From the NCBI GenBank assembly GCA_963573385.1, contig CAUYLG010062012.1:62001-126000 (forward strand): a DNA stretch of 64,000 bases. Direction: 5' to 3'. Position numbers and translations under genes: made by a program. The notes under the pieces are model-generated. The model was given only the letters and a program-made list of their open reading frames with translations, did not search any database and was not told the DNA's origin. Numbering within the stretch: the first letter of the stretch is position 1; each line of letters opens with the position of its first letter. Shown one piece after another: positions 11,707-23,711 of the stretch. This DNA comes from Cacajao melanocephalus. Lineage: Eukaryota; Chordata; Mammalia; Primates; Pitheciidae.

Positions 11707-12964
11707 CATAAAAACACTGGTGAACACATTTTTCTCGATAATAGAACTGCAAAACATTTTCTTCCTTTTGCTACATTTGCTAAAATCATGATGCTTTATT
11801 TCTATTAAAAGAAAACAATTTTAAATACAATTTTCAGCAAAATGTAACAAGTCTATATATCATGGTCATTGTATCACTTGAGAATGTTGAAACTGTAAAT
11901 GCTAAATAAGTAGATGCCAAGATATTCACAGTATCTAAGGTATAATGTAATTAAAAACAGGAAAAGTGTTCACTTCTCTTCAGGCAGTCATCTACCCTCA
12001 TTGAGTGCTTGTATGCAAAGCATCAGGGAAAATACTACAGTTTACTTTCTAGCTCGAATATTTTCCCTTTTATAAAATGCTTTGAATGTGAAGTAAATAT
12101 TGGGAGATAATGCATGATCATAACTTAAGCTGAAGGGCATATACAAGCAGTAATTTTAATTATTATTTTCTAATGATGAATACACTTGCTCTCACCCCAT
12201 AAAATATTTGGCCACAAACCGACATGGCTTCAGGGTAAGTTGATGTTCACTTCACTCCCACATGGATTTTATCAAGATTCATTAAGGTATCTTGTTAACT
12301 ACACCTTCTCATTTATTGTGAGTTTTTTTTTTTTCTTTCATAAATCCGAAGTGAATTCAAATGAATAAAATAATGTAAATTAAAGAGCTTGGATGTTTAG
12401 TAAAACCTAAGGGAGATTATATTTATTGTGTGGCACAACGCTGAGTATAATGAAGACAAGATTTTCTCCCTAGTGTTCATTTTGTGTGTTAAATGCTTTA
12501 ATCATTTTGAGCATAAGGGCTTTCCTTCATTATTATTGCAATGCTGGGAAGGTCTAAGGTTGTGTTTCTTATACAATCAATGATAAGAGCAACCTACATT
12601 TAGAAAATGATTTGTATTCAGATGTTTCCAAAGCTCTTTGTATGCAATGTTTGGTTGTTACTCTTGCCTGTTTGTTTATTATAAGTTTCTTCCACCTGAC
12701 AATTTAAATAAGGGTCACAGTTTTATGAACCTCACCGGCTGGTTGTATTACATTTTAAAATATCAGGACTCAGTGTGTAGGTTGGGATGAGGCTGGGAGG
12801 TTGGAAAAAGTATGCTTAAGCTGTAGTTTAATGTTGTATTTTTTGTTTTTATTCTTTCGTGTTCCAAAAAAAATTTTATGAAGTTTTTTCCTTCAGTAAA
12901 AATTACTGTTTAAAGCTTTTGAATTCTTCATTTATTTGTTAAAATCCACTCTAACTTTGGAGAC
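11707..12964. other. unassigned AT-rich non-coding stretch
   Basis: About 1.25 kb with no recognised family and no gene. It contains a T10 run near 12326. Confidence 0.45.
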
Positions 12965-13162
12965 ATAGTAGTTTTAAAAAGCCTGAAGGCATATTGAGTT
13001 CAGTTTAAATCCTAACTCTGTGATCTTAAGCAAGTTATTTAATCCAGGTCTAGATGTTTCATGGCTAACAGAGAATCTGAATACCCACTTAACAGGGTTG
13101 TCATTTGGAATGAATAAGATGATGCATGGAAAGTTTCTGGTGTTTAATAAATGATAGTTATT
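12965..13162 (+). mobile_element. MIRb SINE, 3' end used as L1 target
   Basis: Sense MIRb: CCTAACTCTGTGATCTTAAG, AACAGGGTTGTCATTTGGAA, GATGATGCATGGAAAG and the tail TTTAATAAATGATAGTTATT. The last 18 bp (13145-13162) were duplicated when the L1 at 13163-16125 inserted. The second copy is 16126-16143. Confidence 0.8.
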
Positions 13163-16125
13163 TTTTTGAAAAGACCAACAAAATAGACAGATGGCTAGCC
13201 AGATTAATAAAAAAGAAAAGGGAGAAGAATCAAATAGATGCAATAAAAAACAAAAAAGAGAATATCACCACTGACTCCACAGAAATACAAACCACCATCA
13301 GAGATGACTACAAACAACCCTATGCACATAAACCAGTCAACCTGGAAGAAATGATAAATTTCTGGACACTTGCACCCTCCCAAGCCTAAGCCAGGAAGCT
13401 GAAACCTTGAACAGACCAATAACAAGGGCTGAAGTTGAGGCAGCAACTAAGAGCCTACCAACCAAAAAAACTCCAGATCCAGACGGGTTCACAGCTGAAT
13501 TCTACCAGATGTACAAAGAGGAGCTGGTACCATTCCTTCTGAAACTATTACAAACAATGCAAAAAGAGGGAATCCTTCCCAAATCATTTTATGAGACCAA
13601 CATCATCCTGATACCAAAACGCAGCAGAGACTCAACAAAAAAAGAAAACTTCAGGCCCAAATCCATGATGAACATCAATGCAAAAATCTTCAATAAAATA
13701 CTGGCAAACTGATTGCAACAGCACATCAAAAAGCTTATCCATCATGGTCAAGTAGGCTTCATCCCAGGGATGCAAGGCTGGTTCAACACACACAAGTCTA
13801 TAAACGTAATCTACCACATAAATAGAACAAAGATAAAAACTACATGATTATCTCAATAGATGCAGAGAAGGCCTTCGACAAAATTCAACAGTCCTTTATG
13901 CTAAAAACTCTCAATAAACTAGGTATTGATGGAACATATTTCAAAATAATAAAAGCTATTTACAACAAACCCACAGCCAATATCATACTGAATGGGCAAA
14001 AACTGGAAGCATTCCCTCTGAAATCCGGCACTAGACAAGGATGCCCTCTCTCACCGCTCCTATTCAATATAGTATTGGAAGTTCTAGCCAGAGCAATTAG
14101 GCAAGAAAAAAAAAGGTATTCAATTAGGAAAGGAGGAAGTCAAACTGTCTCTATTTGCAGATAACATGATTGTATATTTAGAAGACCCTAACATCTCAGC
14201 CCAATATCTCCTTAAACCGATAAGCACCTTCAGCAAAGTCTCAGTATACAAAGTCAATGTGCAGAAATCACAGGCATTTCTACACACCAATAACAGAAAA
14301 ACAGAGAGCCAAATCAAAAGTGAACACCCATTCACAATTGCTACAAAGAGAATAAAATGCCTAGGAATACAACTAACAAAGGATGTAAAGGAGCTCTTCA
14401 AGGAGAACTATAAACCACTGCTCAATGAAATAAGAGAGGACATAAACAGATGGAAAAATATTCCATGCTCCTGGTTAGGAAGAATCAATATTGTGAAAAT
14501 GGCCATACTAACCGAAGTAATTTATAGATTCAACACTATCCCCATCACGCTACCAATGACCTTCTCCACAGAATGGGAGAAAAACCACCTTAAACTTCAT
14601 ATGGAACCAAAAGAGAGCCTGCATAGCCAAGACAATCCTAAGCAAAAAGAACAAAGCTGGAGGCATAATGCTACCTGATTTCAAACTATACTACAAGGGT
14701 ACAGTAATCAAAACAGCATGGTCCTGGTACCAAACAGAGATATAGACCAACAGAACAGAATAGAGGCCTCAGAGGCAATGCCACACATCTACAACCATCT
14801 GATATTTGACAAACCTGACATAAACAAACAATGGGGAAAGGAGTCCCTGTTTAATAAATGGTGTCGGGAAAACTGGATAGCTATGTGCAGAAAGCAGAAA
14901 CTGGACCCCTTCCTGACACCTTACACTAAAATTAATTCCAGATGGATTGAAGACTTAAACATAAGACCTAACACCATTAAAAACCCTAGAAGAAAACCTA
15001 GGCAAAACCATTCAGGACATAGGCATAGACAAGGACTTCATGACTAAAACACCAAAAACATTGGCAACAAAAGCCAAAATAGAGAAACGGGACCTAATTA
15101 AACTCCAGAGCTTCTGCACAGCAAAAGAAACAATCATTAGAGTAAACTGGCAACCAACAGAATGGGAAAAAATTTTTGCAATGTACCCATGTGACAAAGG
15201 GCTAATATCCAGAATCTACAAAGAACTAAAACAGATTTACAAGAAAAAAACAAACGAACCCATCCAAAAGTGGGCAAAGGATATGAACAGACACTTTTCA
15301 AAAGAAGACATATACGAGGCCAACAAACACAAGATACCACCTCATGCCAGTTAGAATGGTGATCATTAAAACATCTGGAGACAACAGATGCTGGAGAGGA
15401 TGTGGAGAAATAGGAACGCTTTTACACTGTTGATGGGAGTGTACACTAGTTCAACCATTGTGGAAGACAGTGTGGTGCTTCCTCAAGGACCTAGAAATTC
15501 CATTTGACCCAGCAATCCCATTACTGGGTATACACCCAAAGGATTGTAAATCCTTCTAATTTAAAGACACATGCACACATATGTTCATAGAGGCACTATT
15601 TACAATAGCAAAGACCTGGAACCAATCCAAATGCCCATTAAAGATAGACTGGACAAGGAAAATGTGGTACATATACACCATGGCACATATACACCATGTA
15701 TAAATGTGGTATGTATACACCATGGAATACTATGCAGCCATAAAAAATGATGAGTTTGTGTCTTTTGTAGGGACATGGATGAATCTGGAAACCATCATTC
15801 TCAGCAAACTGACACAGGAACAGAAAATCAAACACAATATGTTCTCACTCATAGGCAGGTGTTGAACAACAAGAACACAGGGACGCAGGGAGGGTAGCAT
15901 CACACACTGGGGTCTGTTGGGGTGGGGCCGAGGGAGGGACGGCGGGGGAGGGGTGGGGAGGTCAGGGAGGAATAACATGAGGAGAAATGCCAGATGTAGG
16001 TGACGGGGGATGGAGGCAGCAAACCACATTGCCATGTGTGTACCTATGCAACAATCCTGCATGATCTGCACATGTACCCCAGAACCTAAAGTACAATTTA
16101 AAAAAAAGAAAAATAAAATAAAATA
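13163..16125 (+). mobile_element. 5'-truncated L1PA-type LINE-1 with 18-bp TSD
   Basis: A ~2.96 kb sense copy. It starts inside ORF2, downstream of the endonuclease domain, and runs through the reverse transcriptase and C-terminal regions to the 3' UTR and A-rich tail. Visible ORF2 hallmarks are [11 protein letters not shown] (13853-13885), [14 protein letters not shown] (about 14030-14070) and a catalytic-box region near 14150. That box reads FADN instead of FADD, so one catalytic Asp codon is now Asn. Frames break at several places, and a frameshift lies just before the FADN box. About 60 bp are missing near 15325. A small triplication lies at 15660-15725. The TSD TAATAAATGATAGTTATT flanks the element (13145-13162, 16126-16143). 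It is dead. Confidence 0.95.
15660..15727 (+). repeat. local triplication in the L1 C-terminal region
   Basis: The phrase ATGTGGTACATATACACCAT, present once in other L1 copies, has expanded here into three related copies before GGAATACTATGCAGCC. Confidence 0.75.
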
Positions 16126-16143
16126 TAATAAATGATAGTTATT

Positions 16144-16689
16144 GGCAGGATCACCCATTGCTTTGTGTGAAATCATGGTATTATAGAAATAAACAAAGAC
16201 AATGACAGATGGTATCAATTTATTTTCAATTATTATTTTATTACATCACTGAATCTGAATTTCACATTAAAACTTTACAAAGTACATTCTCCAGGGAGAA
16301 AAAATAAACTTAGTAATACCAGCCTGTGCTTGCTTTGGAGACAATCAGTGATGGGGTAACAATTAAGTGATTCTTGGTGATCATTCCTTATGACACTTCA
16401 TGCCAACGAAAAATGATATGCTAGGCAAGAGAGTCGAGCCAGCCTGCATGATCTCACTCAGTATGACTCCCACTCTGCCCAGGGATGGAGGATTAGAAAA
16501 CACAAAATAGAATGTTCTGAGATTTCTTCCAGTGATGAACATATATTGCTCTCGAAATAAGAAAACAGATTATCTTAAAAACTAAGATAATCTGAAAACA
16601 AAAACTAGAGCCTCAGCTATGCAAGCTCTTTTTCAAGTAGAAAATTAACTCTGAATCAAAAATAGCAAAACAATAATAGTAGCTGTCAA
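16144..16689. other. unassigned stretch with a short perfect hairpin
   Basis: Mostly unassigned. A perfect 12-bp inverted repeat, CAGATTATCTTA (16566-16577) and TAAGATAATCTG (16583-16594), has a 5-nt loop. Confidence 0.5.
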
Positions 16690-16890
16690 TTTAATAGAAC
16701 ACTAACTACATGTCAGGCATATTTGCTGTGCTCAATTCCCGACCTAGATTATCTTAACGGACCTTCACTGTAAGTGTGAGTTAGAGACCATAATTATACC
16801 CATGTTATAGACGGAAAAACAGAATTTGGGAAGTAGAGTGAGTTACCAAGTCTTCTTACTCCAGAACCCCTGTCTCTTTCATAAAGACCC
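16690..16890 (+). mobile_element. MIR SINE (first of three)
   Basis: Diverged sense MIR: ACTAACTACATGTCAGGCAT, TAATTATACCCATGTTATAG, ACGGAAAAACAG, and a tail-side block with CTTACTCCAGAACCC. Confidence 0.65.
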
Positions 16891-17099
16891 TCGGCTGTCT
16901 TGGCAGAGCCAACGTGTTGAAGATAAAGTATTCAACTTGACAAATTCCCCAGTAGCAGATCCAGAGGAACACCGTGAACTCGATGCTCTTCTCATCCCAC
17001 CTGTAAGGATAAGGATTCTAATGTGAGATCCTGTCCAGGACCATCTTACGACCCACAATCGGTAGCACCTCCAGAAAAAGGAATTCAGTATTTATTACT
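16891..17099. other. unassigned spacer between MIRs
   Basis: Short unassigned DNA. No feature seen. Confidence 0.4.
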
Positions 17100-17312
17100 T
17101 ATCTGAGTATTTTCTTATGTACTTTACTTGCCTAATGTCCTTTAGTTCTCAAAACAAATCTACAAGACAGGAATTATTATTATTATCCTCACTGGAGGAA
17201 ACTAAGATTTAGAAAGATTAAGTAACTTGCCTAAGGTGACATAGCTAATGAGCGACAAGATGGAGCTGGCTCTCAAATTCAAGCCCTCATGCCAAAGTCA
17301 GTGCTTCAGAAC
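17100..17312 (+). mobile_element. MIR SINE (second of three)
   Basis: Clear sense MIR core and 3' half: ATTATTATTATCCTCACTGG, GAAAGATTAAGTAACTTGCC, TAAGGTGACATAGCTAATGA and TCAAATTCAAGCCCTCATGC. Confidence 0.8.
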
Positions 17313-17404
17313 AACACATCCTGCAAATACGTGTATATTGGTGATACTTAAGTGCAAGACCTGTGTTTTTAATGCTTGTATCCCTACCTCCAATAACAGG
17401 GCCA

Positions 17405-17590
17405 GACATAGAGTCAGTATCAATAATAATTGTAGACACCTAAAAAACACTTACTTTGGGCCAGGCACTCAAAGCACTTTATACATATGTAAAGTGCTGT
17501 GAACTTCTTTAATCCTTGTGATAACCCCGTAAGGAAGGTACTGTTATTATCTGTCACTTTCGGATGAAAAAACTGATACATGAGTGAGAA
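17405..17590 (+). mobile_element. MIR SINE (third of three)
   Basis: Sense MIR: TTTGGGCCAGGCACTCAAAG, TTTAATCCTTGTGATAACCC, GGTACTGTTATTATCTG. It follows the second MIR by under 100 bp, in the same orientation. Confidence 0.8.
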
Positions 17591-18474
17591 ATGGAAGAAG
17601 AGACAGAAGAAGGGGAAGGAAGGAGGAGAGCGAGAAAGAGGAAAGAAATAATATTTCAGAATATGGAAGCTGGTCTCTCTGAACAGATTCCTTCTGTGAC
17701 CCATCTCATCTGCGAAGTCCAAACATGTGCCATGCAAAATAGATCCCACTGCTTCAGCTCTGCCTGGTGCAGAGACAATTAATGATTTTGTATGATTCAG
17801 AGTTTACATCCCACTTGCATCATTAGTCACTGTTCTGATTTAAAATGTCACCAAAACTCGATGGCTTCTCTGGGCATATAGGCACAGCTGTGCCCTTCTG
17901 TTTCTGTGATTTTTGAGGTTGTTGATATGACATGCTGAACAATCACTCTGTAGGTAAAATTTCAACAAAGCTGTCTGAATGTCATCTCTAAAAAAGACCA
18001 AAGTTGGCAGCTGTAATGACACAAGGGACAGCATTCTAGAGACAAGCAGGCAACAAGTATTGGAAGCAAAAGAGCAGAGACAACCAGGGAGCAGAATCCA
18101 TCCAGGTGGAAGCTTGGGTCCCCGAAGGTTAGAGAGCCTTGAAAAGGGATTAGACAGGTGGGTTGGACTAAACAGTTTGCCAAGCAGGCTGTGGTTCCCT
18201 ATTCATAGAGCTGTTGTTCAGGGTTGGATCTACAGTCCCTGGGAGTCAGGAAAAACTGGAAGGCAAAGTGGGAAGTTGGCTCCAAGTACAGGCAGGTACC
18301 CAGCTTTTCATTCTGGAGTTCAAAATCAAGCCAAAAGTGGTCCGTAATCTCCATTTGACCTTAGTCACTTAAACTAATGAGATAAGACAGGCTCCTCAAA
18401 TTCTCCTAACTGTGAGATTAGTCCCAGAAGCTAGTGTAGGCTGGATTTTTGATGTGCACACTGACTTTGGGTTC
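17591..18474. other. unassigned stretch, purine-rich at its start
   Basis: A GA-rich patch (about 17588-17655) is followed by unassigned DNA. Opposite-strand frames at 17962-18183 and 17979-18347 overlap each other and match no family I know. Confidence 0.4.
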
Positions 18475-18645
18475 ACGTATCTTATTTATGTCTACTTGGT
18501 TTTCAGTTGATTCTCATGGCTTTTTCAGTTAGCATATGGCATCATTTGCAAATGATAATTATGCTGTCTCCACTTTCCCAATTATTATAACCTCCTTTCT
18601 TCATCTTCTTTGCATTAAACAGAGTTTCAAGAACAGACAGAGCCA
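18475..18645 (-). mobile_element. probable old L1 ORF2 fragment, antisense
   Basis: GCATATGGCATCATTTGCAA and CTCCACTTTCCCAATTATTA follow the order of antisense L1 ORF2 text around the reverse transcriptase region. Short and diverged. Confidence 0.5.
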
Positions 18646-19175
18646 CATTCCCTCATTTAAAACTCTTAGGACCAGGTATGTTTAGAATTAAGAATTTTTC
18701 AACTTTTAAATGTGGTAATATTATTTCTCACATAAGGTATAAAGCAGGACTCTTTAACCAAATATATTAACATGTTTCTTTAACAAAAGTAAAATGAATT
18801 TTCTAGGGATGAATAAACACTCTATAGCACCTCATACCAGTTTAGTGTCAGTTTTTGCTGCCAAATCAGTTATTAAAAAAAAAAAAAAAAAACTTCTGGT
18901 TTTCAAAGCATTGAGATTTCATAATTGCAGATAGGCAACTGTGAATACAACAAAGTGAGAAATAGTTGCTATAATGGGCATCTTTTTTGAAAAGAGAAAA
19001 ATAGATGATACTTGAGACTGTTTACATGTAGAGGAGGGAAACGCTAAAAGAGAATGAAATTGTACGGACAAGAGAAAAGGGCTGGCTGACGCAGCGTTCC
19101 CCAACAGAGTGGAAACACACAGACCCCACCCCACCAGAGCCCATACCTTCTGGACAAATGAAAGAGGAATCCCAG
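18646..19175. other. unassigned non-coding stretch
   Basis: No family recognised. An A18 run lies at 18875-18892. Confidence 0.4.
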
Positions 19176-20912
19176 CTTTTTGTTTAAATGACAAATTATA
19201 GGTGTATGTATGTATGAGGTACATAGGTTATGATTTTTTATTATAATCTTCAATGGATAAATCAAGCTAATTAACATATTCCCCACCTCAAATATTTCAG
19301 TTTCATAAGAACATTTGAAATCCTTTTAGTGAAATTTAAATGTACAGTGCTCAATTACTAGCTATAGTCAGCATGCCGTATATTAATCTCAAAAAAAGGA
19401 AAAATATAAAAATAAAACTTATTTCTCCTATGTACCTGAGGCTTTGTACACTGTGGCCATCATCTCCCCATTCCCCCCCACCCCCAGCCTCTGGTAATCA
19501 CCCTTCTACTCTCTGTTTTTGTGAATTTAATTGTTTTACACAAGGTTTTGTCATGTGTTTGGCTTATTTCACTTCACATGATGTTTGCCAATTCCATTCA
19601 TGTTGTCACACATAACAGAATTCTGTCATTTTTAAAGATGGAATCGTATTTCATTGTGTATATCTCCATTTTCTTCATTCATTCATCTCTTTACAGATAC
19701 TTAGATTACTTTCATATCTTGGCTATTGTGAATGGTGCTGCAGTGAACATAGGCATGCAGGCATCTGCCTGACATACTGATTTCAAACCTTTTAGGTATA
19801 TACCTAGAAGCAGGATTGCTGGTTCATACAATAATTCTATTTTTAGTTTTCCAGGGAACCTCCACACTGTTTTCCAACATTTGTTTTCTTTTATATTTTT
19901 GATAACCATTCTAATAAACATGAGGTGATATCTCAGAGTGGTTTCATTTTGCATCTCGCTAATCATTAGTAGTGTTTAATATTTTTTCATGTTAGCCGTT
20001 TGTAGGTCTTCTTTTGAGAAATGTCTATTCAGGTCCCTTGCCCATTTCTCTTTTTTTCTTTCTTTTATTTTAGACCCCAGAGGTATATCTGTAAGTTTGT
20101 TACATGGGTATATTGCATGATGCTGAGGTTTGGGCTTCTAATCGGCCCATAGGCCAAGTAGTGAAAATAATACCTGATAGGTAGTTTTTCAACCCTTACC
20201 CCCCTCATTCTCCCCTTTTGGAGTCTCCAGTGTCTATTTTTCCCATCTTTGTGTCTGTGTGTATTCAATGTTCTAGCTCCCACTCATAAGTGAGAACATG
20301 TAGTATCTGGTTTTCTATTTCAGTGTTAATTCACTTAGGATACTGTCTTGCCCGTTTCTTAATCAGCTTATTTGTTTTCTTTCTATAGATTTGTTTGAGT
20401 TCCATACATGTTCGGATATTAGTCTCTTACACTAACTGGGATGTATGAGTTGCAAACATTTTCTCACAATCGGTAGGTTGTTTCTCCACTCCGTTCATTG
20501 TTTTCTTTGGTATAGAGAAGCATTTTATTTTCATGTAATCCCATGTATCTAGCTTTGCTTTTGTTGCTTACACTTTTGTGGTGGAAGATAAAAAATTATT
20601 GCCCAAACCAATGTCATTTAGGTTTTTCTTTGTTTTCTCCTAGTAGGTTTACAGTTTCAGGTGTTATATTGAAGTTTTTAACTCATCTTGAATTGATTTT
20701 TATATATGTAGTGTGAGATAAGAGTCCAATTTCATTGTTTTGCATATGGATATTGAGTTGTCCCAACACTGTTCATTCAAGAGACTGTCCTTTTTCCATT
20801 ATGTATTCTTTGCCCTTTTGATCAATTGATTGCAGACACTTAGGTCCTTTTCTGAGCTTTCTATTATGTCCCATTGGTTGATGTGCCTATTTTTATTCCA
20901 GTACCATGCTCT
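19176..20912 (-). mobile_element. old L1 (L1MA/MB-type) 3' segment of a 5'-inverted copy
   Basis: Antisense L1 from a remnant A tail (CTTTTTGTTTAAATG) through the 3' UTR and back into ORF2. Phrases include GAGGTACATAGGTTATG, CTTGGCTATTGTGAATGG, TATACCTAGAAGCAGGATTG and, at its upstream end, CCAGTACCATGCTC. A younger L1 is nested at 20050-20346. At 20912 the orientation flips, and 20913-22105 continues the same L1 in the opposite sense. This is the classic signature of twin priming. Confidence 0.9.
20050..20346 (-). mobile_element. nested short L1P 3' end with TSD
   Basis: A ~300 bp antisense L1 3' end beginning with a T-rich tail. It has GTAAGTTTGTTACATGGGTA, ATTGCATGATGCTGAGG and CACTCATAAGTGAGAACATG. 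It interrupts the older L1: the target CTTGCCCATTTCT (20037-20049) recurs as CTTGCCCGTTTCT (20347-20359). This gives a clear relative age. Confidence 0.9.
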
Positions 20913-22105
20913 TTTAACCAATTCTTCACAAGCTATTCCAAAAAATCTAAGAGAGTGAAACATTTCCAAACTTTTTTCATGAGGCCATAATTACCAAAGC
21001 CAGACAAGAATGTCACAACAAAAATAAAACTACAGACTAATATCCTTAATGAACATAGATGTAAAAATGTTCAACAAAATACTAGTGAAATGAATTTAAC
21101 AATACATTAAAAGGATCATTCACCATGATCAAGTGGGATTTGCCCTGGGATGCAAGGATGGTTCAACATTCGTAAATCAATAAATATGATACATTAACAC
21201 AATGAAGGACAAAAATTATATGCTCATACTATGAGATGCAGAAAAAGCATTTGACAAAATATTAAAAGTAAATGGCAAAAACAGCAACTACTTTTGCACC
21301 AACCTAATATGATATACTTTCATGATAAAAACTCTCAACAAATTACTTGTAGAATGAATGTACCTCAAACAATAAAGGCTATGTATGACAAATCCATAGC
21401 CAACATCATACTCAACAGGGAAAAGTTGAAAGCTTTTCCTCTAAGATCTGGAACAAGACAATAATGCTCACTCTCACCACTCCCATTCAAGATAGTGCTA
21501 CAGGTCCTAGCCGGAGCAATAGGCAGGAGACAGAAACAAGAGGCATTCATAGCGAAAAGGAACAAGTTAAATTGTCCCTGTTTGCTGATGATGTGACCTT
21601 ATACATAGGAAACCCTAAAGATTCCACCCAAAGACTGTTAGAACTGATAAATTCAGTAAAGTTGCAGGATACAAAATCAAAAATCGATCAGTGTTTTTCT
21701 AAACTAACAATGAACTTTCTAGAAAAAAATCAAGAGAACAATCCCATTTACAATAGCTGCAAAAATACTTGGGAACAAATTTAACCAAGGAGGTAAAAGA
21801 CCTGTACACTAAAAACTATAAAACATTTATGAAAAAAATTAAAGAAGGCACAAATACATGTAATATTTTATGTTAATGAACTGGAAGAATTAATATTATT
21901 AACACGTCCATTCTACCAAATAAATCTACAGATTCAATGCAATCCCTGTAAAAATTTCAATGTCATTTTTCACATATATCAGATAAAAAAATCCCCAGAT
22001 TAATATAGAATCTAAAAAAAACTTGAATATCTAAGATAATGAGCAAACGGAACATGAGGTAGAGGCATCACATTATCTGATTTCAACTACGCTACAAAGA
22101 GCCCT
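20913..22105 (+). mobile_element. inverted 5' segment of the same old L1 (ORF2)
   Basis: Sense ORF2 text: AGCATTTGACAAAATA, CCATAGCCAACATCATACTC, GGAACAAGACAATAATGCTC and an intact FADD box (about 21579-21590). It ends at GAGGCATCACATTATCTGAT and CTACGCTACAAAG. In L1 the next text would be the CAAAACAGCATGGTACTGG region, which is where the minus segment begins at 20912. So the two halves join at the expected internal-priming site. Half a MADE1 interrupts it near 21261. Confidence 0.9.
21261..21307 (+). mobile_element. MADE1 half-element (mariner MITE)
   Basis: ATTAAAAGTAAATGGCAAAA through ACTTTTGCACCAACCTAA matches one arm of the ~80 bp palindromic MADE1 consensus, followed by TA (21308-21309). 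It interrupts the L1 ORF2 text between GACAAAAT and CTTTCATGATAAAAAC. The other arm is missing, so the MADE1-type (miR-548-like) hairpin cannot form here. Confidence 0.85.
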
Positions 22106-22699
22106 ACCAGATGTATTTGTAAGCTTTTAATTCCTATGACCAGAGAACCCTGAAGTAAATCATACAACAGCACTTTTCACACCTATTTCATTTTCATCCT
22201 AGACATAAACTCTACTAGGCCTATATTATAGCTTTATTGTATTTGCATCTGTGAAAACCCCTAGCATATAACCTATATTTGCACCTATTTAATAAATCAA
22301 CTTTTGTGAAATTCCTTTGCATATGCAAAAGATACTGAGCAGAGAAAGGAGAAAATATTTTCCAGAAGGCAGCAACTTTGTTCATATCATATGCAGCATA
22401 GATCAACAATTTCTATGATAGCATTAGCTAATGGAGACATCTGAAGAGTCAAGGCAGCCTGGGAAGAGTCTATAAGGGATGGCATATGCCTCAGTTACTC
22501 AGCCTAACTGCTGAGAGTGAACAAACTCAATCTCACTGGTTTATAGGAGCCACCACAGGGGAGACTGCTCTTGGTGTAAGTGGGCTTTCTCATAAAATAG
22601 CACCAGGTCCTCTGAATTCCACATTTAAACACCATTGTAAAATCCCTCCTGTGGAACCTGCTCAGCAGTGATCCCACAGCAACACCTACCCCTTTATTT
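22106..22699. other. unassigned non-coding stretch
   Basis: No family or gene recognised. The frame at 22486-22671 has no recognisable domain. Confidence 0.4.
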
Positions 22700-23115
22700 T
22701 TCTTCAGATTTCTCTCTCCAGTTCAACAATATGCTCACTATCACCCCTTTCTCCTTCTCCATTTATTTTGCTTGTCCTCACTCCTGCTCAGCTTCCACTG
22801 CCAGTATCCATGTATCTTCACAGGCAGCTTGTCTCCTGCTGGATATACACAACTAGATGATGTCTAATTAATCTTCACGTTCAATGTGCCCCAAACCAAA
22901 CTCGTGGCATTATCACAATCCCATTCCCCTTCCTGACTTCCTAATGTTTATAAACTATATCCCTATTTTCCCAGGGAAAAAAATAAAAATTATCATATTT
23001 TCAAACAAAATCAGATTCTAAATACCTCTTCATTTCCATTTATGTTCTCCAAATCTTCTACACAGGCTATTTTAATAGTTTCTGCACGATTGCCTTTTCT
23101 CCAATTCATCTATCA
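22700..23115 (+). mobile_element. L2 LINE fragment
   Basis: Sense L2: CTTGTCTCCTGCTGGATATA, then TTCAATGTGCCCCAAACCAA and ACTCGTGGCATTATCACAAT, which fits the 'CAACATGTCCAAAACTGAACTC' region of L2. Only remnants of coding sequence remain. Confidence 0.7.
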
Positions 23116-23711
23116 CATCAATAACAATCTTAATCAGTTAGGAATTGCATTCAGCTGTGAGTAATAGACCTCTGAAAAATAGTGGCTGAAAGAAGATTGG
23201 TGTTTATTTTTCTCTCTCTTTGGCTCAGGTTCCTTCTAACTTTGTCCTCCACCATATTTAGACAGGGGCTCATCTCCTTAAACTTTAAAGATGCCTCCTG
23301 GAATTCAAACCATTCTGTTCATTTCTAGGAAGTAAGAAGAAAGATCTAAGAAAAAAAAGGACAAAAAGCCTTCATTTTAGGGAAGTTCCATAGAAAACCC
23401 TCAAGTTACTTCTGTTTATAGTCTCATGGCCCCCTCACCCACAAGGAAAACTAGAAAATACAGTTTTTAGCTATCATTTGCATTCCCCTACAATTAAGAT
23501 TGAGGTAGTAAGAAAGGTGAGAAGAATGTTAAGTAGGCAATAGTAGATGACCAGTCTAGTATTTCTGAAATAAATTTGTGATGAAAACAAAACATTCAAT
23601 CTAGCCTCATTGCCTACCAAATTAATTTCAAATGTGTAGCAAAATGTTCAAGTCTTTCTATAATCTAACCCCAACTAAAATTATAAGCCCTTTCTACAAC
23701 TGTTCCTCAGA
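23116..23711. other. unassigned, possibly an old interspersed repeat
   Basis: The start (23145-23260: GTGGCTGAAAGAAGATTGGT, TTATTTTTCTCTCTCTTTGG) has the texture of a common old mammalian repeat. I cannot name the family. Confidence 0.35.
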
